From positions 1 to 19,884 of the forward strand of contig CAZVCJ010000071.1 of NCBI GenBank assembly GCA_964625745.1: a stretch of 19,884 nt of DNA. Direction: 5' to 3'. Positions 1 through 6,096 of this stretch are shown piece after piece. This stretch comes from CAZVCJ01 sp964625745. Its GTDB lineage: Bacteria > Chloroflexota > Anaerolineae > VGOG01. Each line of letters opens with the position of its first letter. Position 1 is the first letter of the stretch. The translations under genes were made by a program, and so were the position numbers. The notes below the pieces were generated by a model, which did no database searches, was not told the origin of the DNA, and saw nothing but the letters and a program-made list of their open reading frames with translations.

Positions 1-59
1 ATGCGAGGTCTTTTCCCTTTGCCAGAGACGTCTTGCAGTTAGCCGAAAGTAGGGGATAA
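1..59 (+). CDS. 3' end of an unidentified + strand gene (partial)
   Basis: An open frame enters from the window edge and stops at TAA (57-59); the visible peptide ends ...FARDVLQLAESRG. It overlaps the likely start of the antitoxin gene that follows by a few bases, the usual layout of a toxin-antitoxin pair, so it may be the tail of the partner toxin. I do not recognise the family from these 18 residues. Two other frames are also open for much of this stretch, so the call rests mainly on the overlap. Confidence 0.3.
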   Translation, partial: ARSFPFARDVLQLAESRG

Positions 60-328
60 AGCAGATTCCTACATTCACCTCTGAAGAAGAGGAGCGGGAA
101 TTCTGGGCGAACCACGACGCTACAGATTTCATTGACTTCTCTGAAGCTAAGCGAGCGCTTATGCCTGATCTCAGACCCACTCTGAAAACGGTCTCAATTC
201 GACTCCCAGAGTCTCTCCTTGAATCAATTAGAGTTCTAGCCCACAAGAGAGACGTGCCATATCAGTCTTTAATGAAGATGCTTTTGGCGGAGGGGATCGA
301 GCGGGAGCGATACGCACAGAGGGAATAG
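56..328 (+). CDS. CopG-type (ribbon-helix-helix) antitoxin, non-canonical ATA start
   Basis: The frame reads (I/M)KQIPTFTSEEEEREFW...DFSEAKRALMPDLRPTLKTVSIRLPESLLESIRVLAHKRDVPYQSLMKMLLAEGIERER, about 90 residues. The N-terminal 'IPxFxSEEEExEFW' block and the C-terminal 'SIRLPxxLLExIxxLAxxxxxPYQSLxxxxLxEGI' block are those of the CopG-antitoxin family: a DNA-binding RHH domain that normally neutralises a toxin and represses its own operon. A TAG at 50-52 closes the frame upstream, and no ATG, GTG or TTG lies before the conserved N-terminus. The family-like start falls on ATA at 56, overlapping the upstream TAA as ATAA. An ancestral ATGA overlap with one G-to-A change would explain this. The next in-frame ATG (161) would drop the acidic N-terminal half. 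Confidence 0.75.
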   Translation: MKQIPTFTSEEEEREFWANHDATDFIDFSEAKRALMPDLRPTLKTVSIRLPESLLESIRVLAHKRDVPYQSLMKMLLAEGIERERYAQRE

Positions 329-356
329 TGAGACAGGTGCGGTTGATACCGCAGAC

Positions 357-392
357 AAAAGCCACCTGTATCAACCGCACAGGTGGCTTTTT
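357..392. terminator. Bidirectional Rho-independent terminator
   Basis: AAAAGCCACCTG (357-368) pairs perfectly with CAGGTGGCTTTT (380-391), 12 bp with an 11-nt loop, followed by T on the + strand; read on the minus strand it also ends in TTTT. It lies between the + strand antitoxin gene and the convergent minus-strand oxidoreductase, so it can serve both. The loop is also complementary to an upstream segment at 337-349. Confidence 0.85.
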
Positions 393-436
393 CCTATTGC
401 CAAACGGGTTGACCCCGATCACCCGCTGCTAGTCCC

Positions 437-1351
437 CTATTGCCCCCGGCTCTTCAGCTCCAGCAAATAGGCATAGGCCTCGACGGTCGCCTTGGCCCCC
501 TCGCCGATGTGCACCAACACCTGCTCGGAGATGTGGGTTACGTCGCCAGCGGCGAACACGCCGGAGTAGCTCGTGGCCCCGTACAAGTTGACCTTGATGC
601 GACCTTCCTCGTCGCAATCCACCCAGTCACGTACCAGCTCGGAGTTTGGTTTGCGAGGCAGCTTGACGAACACGCCCTTGACCGGTACCTCAAGCGTCGC
701 CTCGTCCACTGTCTCCACCACCATCCCCTCGACGAACCGCTCCCCTTTCACCTCCCGTACCGTGGCTCCCTCGTAGATGCTCACGTTGGGCAGGCGACGC
801 AGCACCGGTACCAGTGGCGAGTCGGCAGGCAACAACCCTGGCGCGAACAGATAGACCTGGTGGGCGTACTGGGCCAGCTCACTGGCCGCCAGTTGCGCCC
901 GGCGATAAGTGCCCACCACTGCCACGTCCTTGCCCAGGAAAAGCGCGCCGTGGGCCACCACTGAGTAGCTGAGCCCATACCCCACCAGTCGGTCCTCGCC
1001 CGGCACCCCCATGCGCTGCGGCTTGGCACCCGTGGCAACGACCAGCGACCGGGCTTCGAATCGGTCGTCGTCTACCGTGACCACCGCAAAGTGATCTTCT
1101 ACAGGTGCGACTTGTACCACCCGGTCGAAGTGACGACAAAAGTCCAGGTAGTCCAACTGCTGGCGGAAGCGACTCAACAGGTCCTCGCCGGTGATCACCT
1201 GGTGGGTGTCGGCGTCTTCCAGTTCCATGAAGTAGGCGGTCTGGCCGCCCCATCGCTCGGAGATGATGAGCGTTTCCAGGCGGCGGTTGATGGCTGTCAC
1301 GGCGGCAGTGATGCCTGCTGGCCCGCCCCCGATCACGATCACGTCATACAT
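437..1351 (-). CDS. NAD(P)/FAD-dependent oxidoreductase, thioredoxin-reductase-like without CxxC
   Basis: This is a 304-residue two-dinucleotide-fold flavoprotein. It has the FAD motif GGGPAG at residues 8-13, an ATG motif at 106-108 and the C-terminal FAD motif GVFAAGD at 264-270, the order and length of thioredoxin reductases. The redox-active CxxC of that family is missing: the aligned segment reads LSYSVVAHG, with S130 and A133 in place of the cysteines. The NAD(P)-binding GGGxSA is also altered, to GTYRRA (147-152). It is therefore unlikely to reduce thioredoxin; a ferredoxin/flavodoxin-NAD(P) reductase-like or other flavin electron-transfer role is more plausible, with the partner unknown. 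ATG 1351 is chosen because GGAGG sits 7 nt upstream; an upstream in-frame ATG (1378) would overlap malE-type coding sequence. It follows the malic enzyme by 17 bp and is probably cotranscribed. Confidence 0.85.
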   Translation of the reverse strand: MYDVIVIGGGPAGITAAVTAINRRLETLIISERWGGQTAYFMELEDADTHQVITGEDLLSRFRQQLDYLDFCRHFDRVVQVAPVEDHFAVVTVDDDRFEARSLVVATGAKPQRMGVPGEDRLVGYGLSYSVVAHGALFLGKDVAVVGTYRRAQLAASELAQYAHQVYLFAPGLLPADSPLVPVLRRLPNVSIYEGATVREVKGERFVEGMVVETVDEATLEVPVKGVFVKLPRKPNSELVRDWVDCDEEGRIKVNLYGATSYSGVFAAGDVTHISEQVLVHIGEGAKATVEAYAYLLELKSRGQ

Positions 1352-1368
1352 GGTTATACCTCCTCCCT

Positions 1369-2727
1369 TTATGTCCACTCGGGCGGCACGGGCGGAATGA
1401 TCCCTTCCCGCATCATGAACTCAACCATCTCGCGCGCCTGGCGCATCTTCGTCTCGGCCATGCGGTAGAGCTCGTCGCGCGATAGACTCAGACGGGCCAC
1501 GCCCTGTTCCTGGGCTTTGAGGGCCACGGCCACCGCCTCGCGGGGGAACACCTCCCACTCGTCCATGGTGGGGAGGATGTTGTCCTCGCTGATCCCTCGC
1601 TCCTCGGCGCAGAGAGCCAACTCTTTGGCGGCGGCGATGGCCATTTCGTCGGTGATGGTGCGCGCTCGCACGTCCAGCACGCCGCGAAAGATGGCCGGGA
1701 AGCCCAGCGAGTTGTTCACCTGGTTGGCGAAATCGGAGCGCCCCGTGCCCACGATGCGCGCCCCGGCCTCCTTGGCCTCCCAGGGCCAGATCTCGGGGAT
1801 GGGATTGGCCGCCGGAAAGATGATGGCTTCCTCATTCATACCCGATACCCACTCGGGCAAGATCGTGCCCGGTCCCGGCTTGCTGAAGGCAATGCACAGG
1901 TCGGCGCCCCGCATGGCCTCGGCCGGGCCGCCGCGCCGCCCCTCAGCGTTGCTCTTCTGGCAGACGCGCCACTTGTCCACGAACTCGATCTTGCGAGCTT
2001 CGATGTCCTTGCGCTCAGGATGCAGGATTCCCTTGCTGTCACAGGCGACGACGTTGCCCCACTGGATGCCGCTGGCGATGAGCAGCCGCAGCGTGGCCAC
2101 GTTGGCCGCGCCGGTGCCAATGAGCGAGACTTTGATCTCTTCCCGCTTTTTGCCGACAATCTTGAGGGCGTTGATCACGCCGGCCAGGATCACCGTGGCC
2201 GTGCCCTGCTGGTCGTCGTGCCACACAGGGATCTGCACCTCCGGATCGGTGCGCAACAGATCCAGCACACGGAAGCACTTGGGCTGCGAAATGTCCTCCA
2301 GGTTGATGCCGCCGAAGGAGGGCTGGATCAGCTTGACCGCCAACATGATCCGATAGGGATCCTTGGTATTCAAACAGATGGGCACCGCGTCCACCCCGCC
2401 CAGGTACTTGAACAGCAGCGCCTTGCCCTCCATGACCGGCATAGCCGCCTCCGGGCCGATGTCGCCCAGGCCCAGCACCCGCGTGCCGTCGGAGACGATG
2501 GCCACCGTGTTGGCCCGGTTGGTGTATTCGAAGACCAGGGCCGGATCCTCTTTGATAGCGCGGCAGGGCGCCGCCACGCCGGGCGTATACCAGATGGCAA
2601 AATCGTTGAAGTCGCGGACGGGGCATTTGAGCGCGATCTGCACCTTTCCCCGGTAGAAAGGATGCAACTTCATCGCATCCTCTGCTGGTTTCTTGGCTTT
2701 GGCCAACAACTCTTCTTTGGTAAGCAT
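1369..2727 (-). CDS. NAD(P)-dependent malic enzyme
   Basis: It oxidatively decarboxylates malate to pyruvate and CO2 in the cytoplasm. The 452-residue protein is a short bacterial malic enzyme without the phosphotransacetylase extension of MaeB. Family marks are WYTPGVAAPCRAI (46-58, catalytic Tyr), GLGDIGPEAAMPVMEGKALLFK (86-107, catalytic Lys), the metal-binding EDI (144-146) and DDQQGTA (171-177), and the Rossmann motif GTGAAN (204-209). The start is ATG 2727 with GGAGGT 6 nt upstream. It has its own near-consensus promoter and a leader of about 130 nt with a strong hairpin, and is the first gene of a unit with the flavin oxidoreductase. Cofactor preference (NAD or NADP) cannot be read with confidence. 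Confidence 0.93.
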   Translation of the reverse strand: MLTKEELLAKAKKPAEDAMKLHPFYRGKVQIALKCPVRDFNDFAIWYTPGVAAPCRAIKEDPALVFEYTNRANTVAIVSDGTRVLGLGDIGPEAAMPVMEGKALLFKYLGGVDAVPICLNTKDPYRIMLAVKLIQPSFGGINLEDISQPKCFRVLDLLRTDPEVQIPVWHDDQQGTATVILAGVINALKIVGKKREEIKVSLIGTGAANVATLRLLIASGIQWGNVVACDSKGILHPERKDIEARKIEFVDKWRVCQKSNAEGRRGGPAEAMRGADLCIAFSKPGPGTILPEWVSGMNEEAIIFPAANPIPEIWPWEAKEAGARIVGTGRSDFANQVNNSLGFPAIFRGVLDVRARTITDEMAIAAAKELALCAEERGISEDNILPTMDEWEVFPREAVAVALKAQEQGVARLSLSRDELYRMAETKMRQAREMVEFMMREGIIPPVPPEWT

Positions 2728-2767
2728 TGCACCTCCTAAGCCTCGATAAGCTGCTCAACCTAGACGA

Positions 2768-2798
2768 AAGGCCCGGCTATTGGGCATTGCCGGGCCTT
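2768..2798 (-). promoter_or_regulatory. Strong hairpin in the malic enzyme leader
   Basis: AAGGCCCGGC (2768-2777) and GCCGGGCCTT (2789-2798) form a perfect 10-bp stem with an 11-nt loop, inside the predicted 5' leader about 40 nt before the start codon. In the transcript it is followed by only three U residues, so it could be a weak attenuator, an mRNA-stabilising structure or part of a cis-regulatory element. It does not match a riboswitch class that I can recognise. Confidence 0.5.
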
Positions 2799-2863
2799 GT
2801 CGCCTGGTTCGCTTCCCCACACTCAGCAGGTAAACGAGCCTTTCCCTTTCGCAAGGCATGTCT

Positions 2864-2892
2864 AGTATATCATAGAACTTAACTTTTGTCAA
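2864..2892 (-). promoter_or_regulatory. Sigma-70 type promoter of the malic enzyme unit
   Basis: On the minus strand TTGACA (2892-2887), a 17-bp spacer and TATACT (2869-2864) are present, with an extended -10 TG at the right distance. That is 11 of 12 consensus positions. Transcription would start near 2857, giving a leader of about 130 nt. Confidence 0.85.
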
Positions 2893-2911
2893 GGGTGAAT
2901 TTCTTGCAGTG

Positions 2912-3073
2912 TAGGGCAATCGCATCTGTCCTGGTGCTTTGCGAATCTGTCATTCTGAGCGACCGCAGGGAGCGAAGAATCTCGTTTGTGCATTGAAAGA
3001 ACGAGATTCTTCGTCGCTGCGCTCCTCAGAATGACGGGTTGGGTCGGGTTTGGGCATAAATGCAATTGCCCTA
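2912..3073. mobile_element. MITE-like palindromic element (copy 1)
   Basis: This is a 162-bp non-coding element. Its outer inverted repeats are TAGGGCAATCGCAT (2912-2925) and ATGCAATTGCCCTA (3060-3073), 13 of 14 matching. They are flanked flush by the 10-bp direct repeat TCTTGCAGTG (2902-2911 and 3074-3083), which looks like a target-site duplication. The interior holds a long palindrome, GTCATTCTGAG (2949-2959) against CTCAGAATGAC (3025-3035), with an inner GAATCTCGTT/AACGAGATTC pair. The inner core recurs at 15565-15633. The right duplication touches the 3' end of the tRNA gene. Confidence 0.7.
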
Positions 3074-3083
3074 TCTTGCAGTG

Positions 3084-3156
3084 TGCCCCCGGCGGGACTC
3101 GAACCCGCGACAGTCCCCTTGCGAAAGGGAGGCTCTATCCACTGAGCTACGGAGAC
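3084..3156 (-). tRNA. tRNA with anticodon CGC by standard numbering (nominally Ala; identity doubtful)
   Basis: The gene folds as a complete cloverleaf of 73 nt. Acceptor G1-G7 pairs with C66-C72 (two G.U pairs). The D stem is GCTC/GAGC with loop AGTGGATA. The anticodon stem TCCCT/GGGGA has loop TTCGCAA, the variable loop is CTGTC, and the T arm is GCGGG/CCCGC with TTCGAGT. CCA is not encoded; the discriminator is A73. Standard numbering puts CGC at 34-36, which reads GCG (Ala), but position 3-70 is C-G instead of the alanine G-U determinant and the D loop with A20 is arginine-like. Shifting the loop by one base would give TCG (Arg) at the cost of a stem mismatch and C37. Confidence 0.85.
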
Positions 3157-3164
3157 ACAACCCT

Positions 3165-3192
3165 ATTATACTCAACCCTTGGAGTTTAGCAA
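3165..3192 (-). promoter_or_regulatory. Probable tRNA promoter
   Basis: A perfect TATAAT (3170-3165, minus strand) lies 8 bp before the tRNA 5' end. A weak -35 candidate, TTGCTA (3192-3187), sits 16 bp upstream. The predicted start is within a few bases of the mature 5' end. Confidence 0.5.
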
Positions 3193-3208
3193 GTGATGAA
3201 GAAAAGGC

Positions 3209-5218
3209 TCAGAGAAGCCTCAAGTCAGCAGCCTCGATAAGTTGTTCCGCCGAAACGATCGAACCGTATCTTGCTTTCAGCGACTCAAGCGCCTCCCTCT
3301 GCTCCTGATAGGCCTCAAACAGCCTGGCTGGGATGTTTTCTTCTTTCCTGTAAGCCTCTTCCTGCAAGTCAATTCTGGCCAGGATGTTGTCCACGTAGAA
3401 CGCAAACTGCTTATCGTAGAGCTCCTTCGGATACGCTTTGCCAATCCCATCGAACAGCTCTTCGAGGTCTTCGTATTTCGGAATGAACCCGATGGGAGTC
3501 TCAATGACCTCAACGTCTCCGTGCGCCCTCAGCTCAAGCCAGCCCAGCCACACTTTCACGTCGCGCTTCTCGCCCAGTAGCTCGTCCTGAGCGTCGCTCC
3601 GCTTACGGCCGAAGGGCTTGTCCCCTTCCCCATCGCGCGCGCCGTGCGTCAGGAAGTAGTTCAGCCCGGCCATGATGGGCTTGCTCTTCAGCTTGTCAGA
3701 ATTGAAGAACACGAACTGCGCGTCCATGTAGTCAGCCAGCGGGCCTGGGATGAACGGCTCGTTGGCCCAGGGCTGGCGTCGGACGCCTTTGGCGCCCACC
3801 TCCGTCGCCGTGGCCGCCGAGAGGACCGAGGCCCCGATGACGACGCCGTGATCAGGATCCTTGGCCACCCAGACCGGAGGCATGGTATCGCTGTCCCGCC
3901 CGCTGTAGGTGATCACCTTGACCTCCACCCCATCCGGATCCTCCGCCGCGACCTCGTTGTAGTTTCCGATGGCGCTGTTCCGGAGCGTGCATCGCGCATT
4001 CGGATTGGACAGGGGAATGGGCTTGCCGTTCTCGTCCGTCTTGCCTTCCCACCATTCGCCCTGGAAGTTGAAGCCCCTCTTCGGGTGTTCCTCGCCGTTC
4101 CCGACCCAGTGCGGCGTGCCGTGTTGGTCAATCAGCACGTTCGTCCAGATCACCTCCGTGCCTTCTTCTCTCAGGCACTTCATCAGGTACGGATCATCCT
4201 CGCGATTCACGTCCCTGACAATGCCAAAGATGCCACACTCAGGGTTGACAGCTCGCAACGTCCCGTCATCGGCGATCCACAACTGGGCCAGGTCGTCGCC
4301 GACGAAATCGGTGCCCGTCATGGCTGTGGTGGTTTTCCCGCATCCAGAAGGCGCTGCTCCGGCAAAGTAGGTCTTTCTTCCGCCAGGGCCGGTCAAGCCT
4401 GTGATGAACATGTGCTCCGACAGTTTTTCCTCTCGCTGGTAATAGGTCGCCAGATCAACCGCGAAGCGGTGATTCCCCTTCTTCAGCAGCAGCGTATTGC
4501 CGGCATACGTACAGAACATCGAGAAGGTGGTCAGCCAACTCCTGTCCATGAACACTCTGGCGTTCGGCAGATCCTCCGGTCTGTTCGGCCCTTCGCTGTG
4601 AACGTTGGTCAAGAACAGTCCCTCCCGCTCTGCCTCCTCGTCAAACCGATCATAGACGTTGCGGTACAGGATATTCGCCGAGTGCATAACGTAGGTCGAG
4701 GTCGTGATCTCCAGAGCCGGGATGGCAGCCGGAGCGCCGATAGGCCCTCTGCTGAAGAAGCCAACCAGCAGGGTCATCCCTCTCGCAATACCGGTCATCT
4801 GAGCCTTGACGTACTCGTGCGCTTCGTCGCGGAGGATGCTTTTGGCCAGCACGCTGGTCTTTTCGCCCTCGTTCACGATGTAATACGTTCTATCAATGAT
4901 CCGCGCCTGCTCCTGGGCCAGGTCGAAGTGGATCGTATGGTCTTTCATAGCCAGGGGCCGCTCTTCGCCTTTTTCCAGGCTCATCTCCCTGACTCTTTGG
5001 AGGTCCGCATCCGATCCGGTATTCACGAAGACCACGTCAGGATCCGTCATGGAGATGGCGTTGGCGATTATCAGCAGCGCTTCCTCATTGGCGATCTTGT
5101 CCAGCTTGGCCAGATTCTCCTGGTCACACCTGACCTCAAACAGCGCCCTTGCTTCGTCCAGGCCTCTGATCCCGCCGACTTCGGCCAGGATGTCAATGCC
5201 TTTTTTCAGTTCTAACAT
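3209..5218 (-). CDS. pckG: Phosphoenolpyruvate carboxykinase, GTP-type
   Basis: It interconverts oxaloacetate and phosphoenolpyruvate in gluconeogenesis and anaplerosis. The 669-residue protein carries the GTP-family signature in order: GNTLLLKK, LSEHMFITGLTGPGGRKTYF, the P-loop APSGCGKTTTAM with the reactive cysteine of this family, the second metal/kinase motif FVGDDLAQLW, then NPECGIFG and NPNARCTLRN. It is somewhat longer than the usual 590-620 residues. ATG 5218 is chosen because GGAG is 8 nt upstream; the in-frame GTG 5227 overlaps that Shine-Dalgarno. The start overlaps the stop of a 40-codon ORF (ATGTTAG), so translation is probably coupled to it and to the HAD gene before it. No promoter is visible directly upstream. 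The tRNA gene lies just downstream. Confidence 0.92.
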   Translation of the reverse strand: MLELKKGIDILAEVGGIRGLDEARALFEVRCDQENLAKLDKIANEEALLIIANAISMTDPDVVFVNTGSDADLQRVREMSLEKGEERPLAMKDHTIHFDLAQEQARIIDRTYYIVNEGEKTSVLAKSILRDEAHEYVKAQMTGIARGMTLLVGFFSRGPIGAPAAIPALEITTSTYVMHSANILYRNVYDRFDEEAEREGLFLTNVHSEGPNRPEDLPNARVFMDRSWLTTFSMFCTYAGNTLLLKKGNHRFAVDLATYYQREEKLSEHMFITGLTGPGGRKTYFAGAAPSGCGKTTTAMTGTDFVGDDLAQLWIADDGTLRAVNPECGIFGIVRDVNREDDPYLMKCLREEGTEVIWTNVLIDQHGTPHWVGNGEEHPKRGFNFQGEWWEGKTDENGKPIPLSNPNARCTLRNSAIGNYNEVAAEDPDGVEVKVITYSGRDSDTMPPVWVAKDPDHGVVIGASVLSAATATEVGAKGVRRQPWANEPFIPGPLADYMDAQFVFFNSDKLKSKPIMAGLNYFLTHGARDGEGDKPFGRKRSDAQDELLGEKRDVKVWLGWLELRAHGDVEVIETPIGFIPKYEDLEELFDGIGKAYPKELYDKQFAFYVDNILARIDLQEEAYRKEENIPARLFEAYQEQREALESLKARYGSIVSAEQLIEAADLRLL

Positions 5219-5334
5219 GCCTGACACTCCTTCTCCTCTATCGCGTCCGCTGCCACGGCGTCGGCCTCAACGTCCCGCACGCCGGGCCGGTGGCGCAGCA
5301 CCTCCTGATAGTACTCGTGCTGAAGGGCTTCCAC
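5212..5334 (-). CDS. Small 40-residue ORF coupled to HAD and PEPCK genes
   Basis: A frame starts at GTG 5334, which overlaps the HAD stop codon (TAGTG), and stops at TAG 5214-5212, which overlaps the PEPCK start (ATGTTAG). The product is acidic and helical-looking: (M)EALQHEYYQEVLRHRP, then GVRDVEADAVAADAIEEKECQAC. Codon choice is typical of the neighbours (GTG, CTG, GAG, GCC, GAC), which argues for coding. There is no membrane segment; a C-x-x-C-like end (CQAC) is present. I do not recognise it. It fills the whole gap between two genes and would be translated by re-initiation. It could also be the remnant of a larger gene. Confidence 0.55.
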   Translation of the reverse strand: MEALQHEYYQEVLRHRPGVRDVEADAVAADAIEEKECQAC

Positions 5335-6089
5335 TATTCCGCCAGCAGTGTGAAATCGTGAAGAGGTAAAACCTCAAACCGTTCTGGGACCTCGGCGTAT
5401 TCCTTCAACCAACCAGGTAGTTGCCGCAGATCCTGGATATGCGCTCCAGGCCACCCCTCGTAGAGACCTAGCGGATCGAGGTGCAGGCCAGGGATCCCGA
5501 CCCGGTTGGCCCCCCAGATGTCTATGTAGAACATGTCCCCCACGAACACAGCTTCCTCAGGCCGAAGACCCAGATCACTCAAGGCCAACTCGTAAATTCC
5601 TGGCTCCGGCTTCTCAACTCCCACCACCTCAGAATCGTATACTCTTTCGAAGTAGCCTCGCATCTCCAGATTGTGCAACTCCTCCTCCACCCTGCCATCG
5701 GCGTTGGAGACGATGGACATGCGATATCCCTCGTCCTTCAACTGGTCGAGAGTCTCCACGACCCACGGAAAGGTGAATTCCCACAGGTGTCGCCGCTCGT
5801 TCCGGGCTTCGGCCATTTGTGCCACCTGCGCCGCCGCCTCCTCTGACAGGCCAACTAACCGCAGAAGAATCTGCGAATAGGGTCCGCCAAGATCCGACAG
5901 AAACCGTCGGTGGGTACTGACATAGGTGTCGAACCAGTGGACGAGGCGGAAGTGCTCTTCGTAGAACCGCCTGGCCTCCACCTGGGAACCATGCTCATCC
6001 GCCAGTCGTGACAGATAATCCTGATCTATGAATAGCAGGACGCCACCGGCATCGAGCAGCAAATATGGCGTGACTGACAGCCTGGTCAT
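5334..6089 (-). CDS. HAD-superfamily hydrolase
   Basis: A 251-residue haloacid dehalogenase-fold protein. Motif I is LLDAGGVL (nucleophile D13; the usual second Asp is Gly, as in many 'DAGG/DAVG' HADs), motif II SIVSNADG (S128), motif III the lysine in VEKPEPG (K160) and motif IV VGDMFYID (D185, D190). A helical cap occupies about residues 20-115. The Gly in place of the general acid leaves the exact reaction open; phosphatase, dehalogenase-like and phosphonatase-like activities all occur in such proteins. ATG 6089 is the first start giving the conserved N-terminus; the longer frame to 6332 runs inside glcD and is not protein-like. It follows glcD by 7 bp with AGGA upstream, so it is in the same operon. 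Confidence 0.85.
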   Translation of the reverse strand: MTRLSVTPYLLLDAGGVLLFIDQDYLSRLADEHGSQVEARRFYEEHFRLVHWFDTYVSTHRRFLSDLGGPYSQILLRLVGLSEEAAAQVAQMAEARNERRHLWEFTFPWVVETLDQLKDEGYRMSIVSNADGRVEEELHNLEMRGYFERVYDSEVVGVEKPEPGIYELALSDLGLRPEEAVFVGDMFYIDIWGANRVGIPGLHLDPLGLYEGWPGAHIQDLRQLPGWLKEYAEVPERFEVLPLHDFTLLAE

Positions 6090-6096
6090 CCTGATC

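Noticed and set aside
2836..2856. Integrase attachment-site (att) duplication of the tRNA
   Set aside because: The shared segment is inverted relative to the tRNA and has a 2-bp insertion, and no integrase gene is in the window; att duplications are direct and exact.
2986..3308. + strand ORFs containing RDSNPRQSP/GGTRTRDSP peptides
   Set aside because: These peptides are translations of the reverse strand of a tRNA gene, a well-known source of false small proteins.
3644..5215. Long + strand ORF of 523 codons
   Set aside because: It is the antisense shadow of the PEPCK gene; the protein is low-complexity in R, H, Q and D and has no family features, whereas the minus frame carries all PEPCK motifs.
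5232..5333. Treating the HAD-pckG gap as plain intergenic sequence
   Set aside because: It has no promoter or terminator and holds a continuous, natively coded frame overlapping both neighbours, so I annotated it as a possible small gene.
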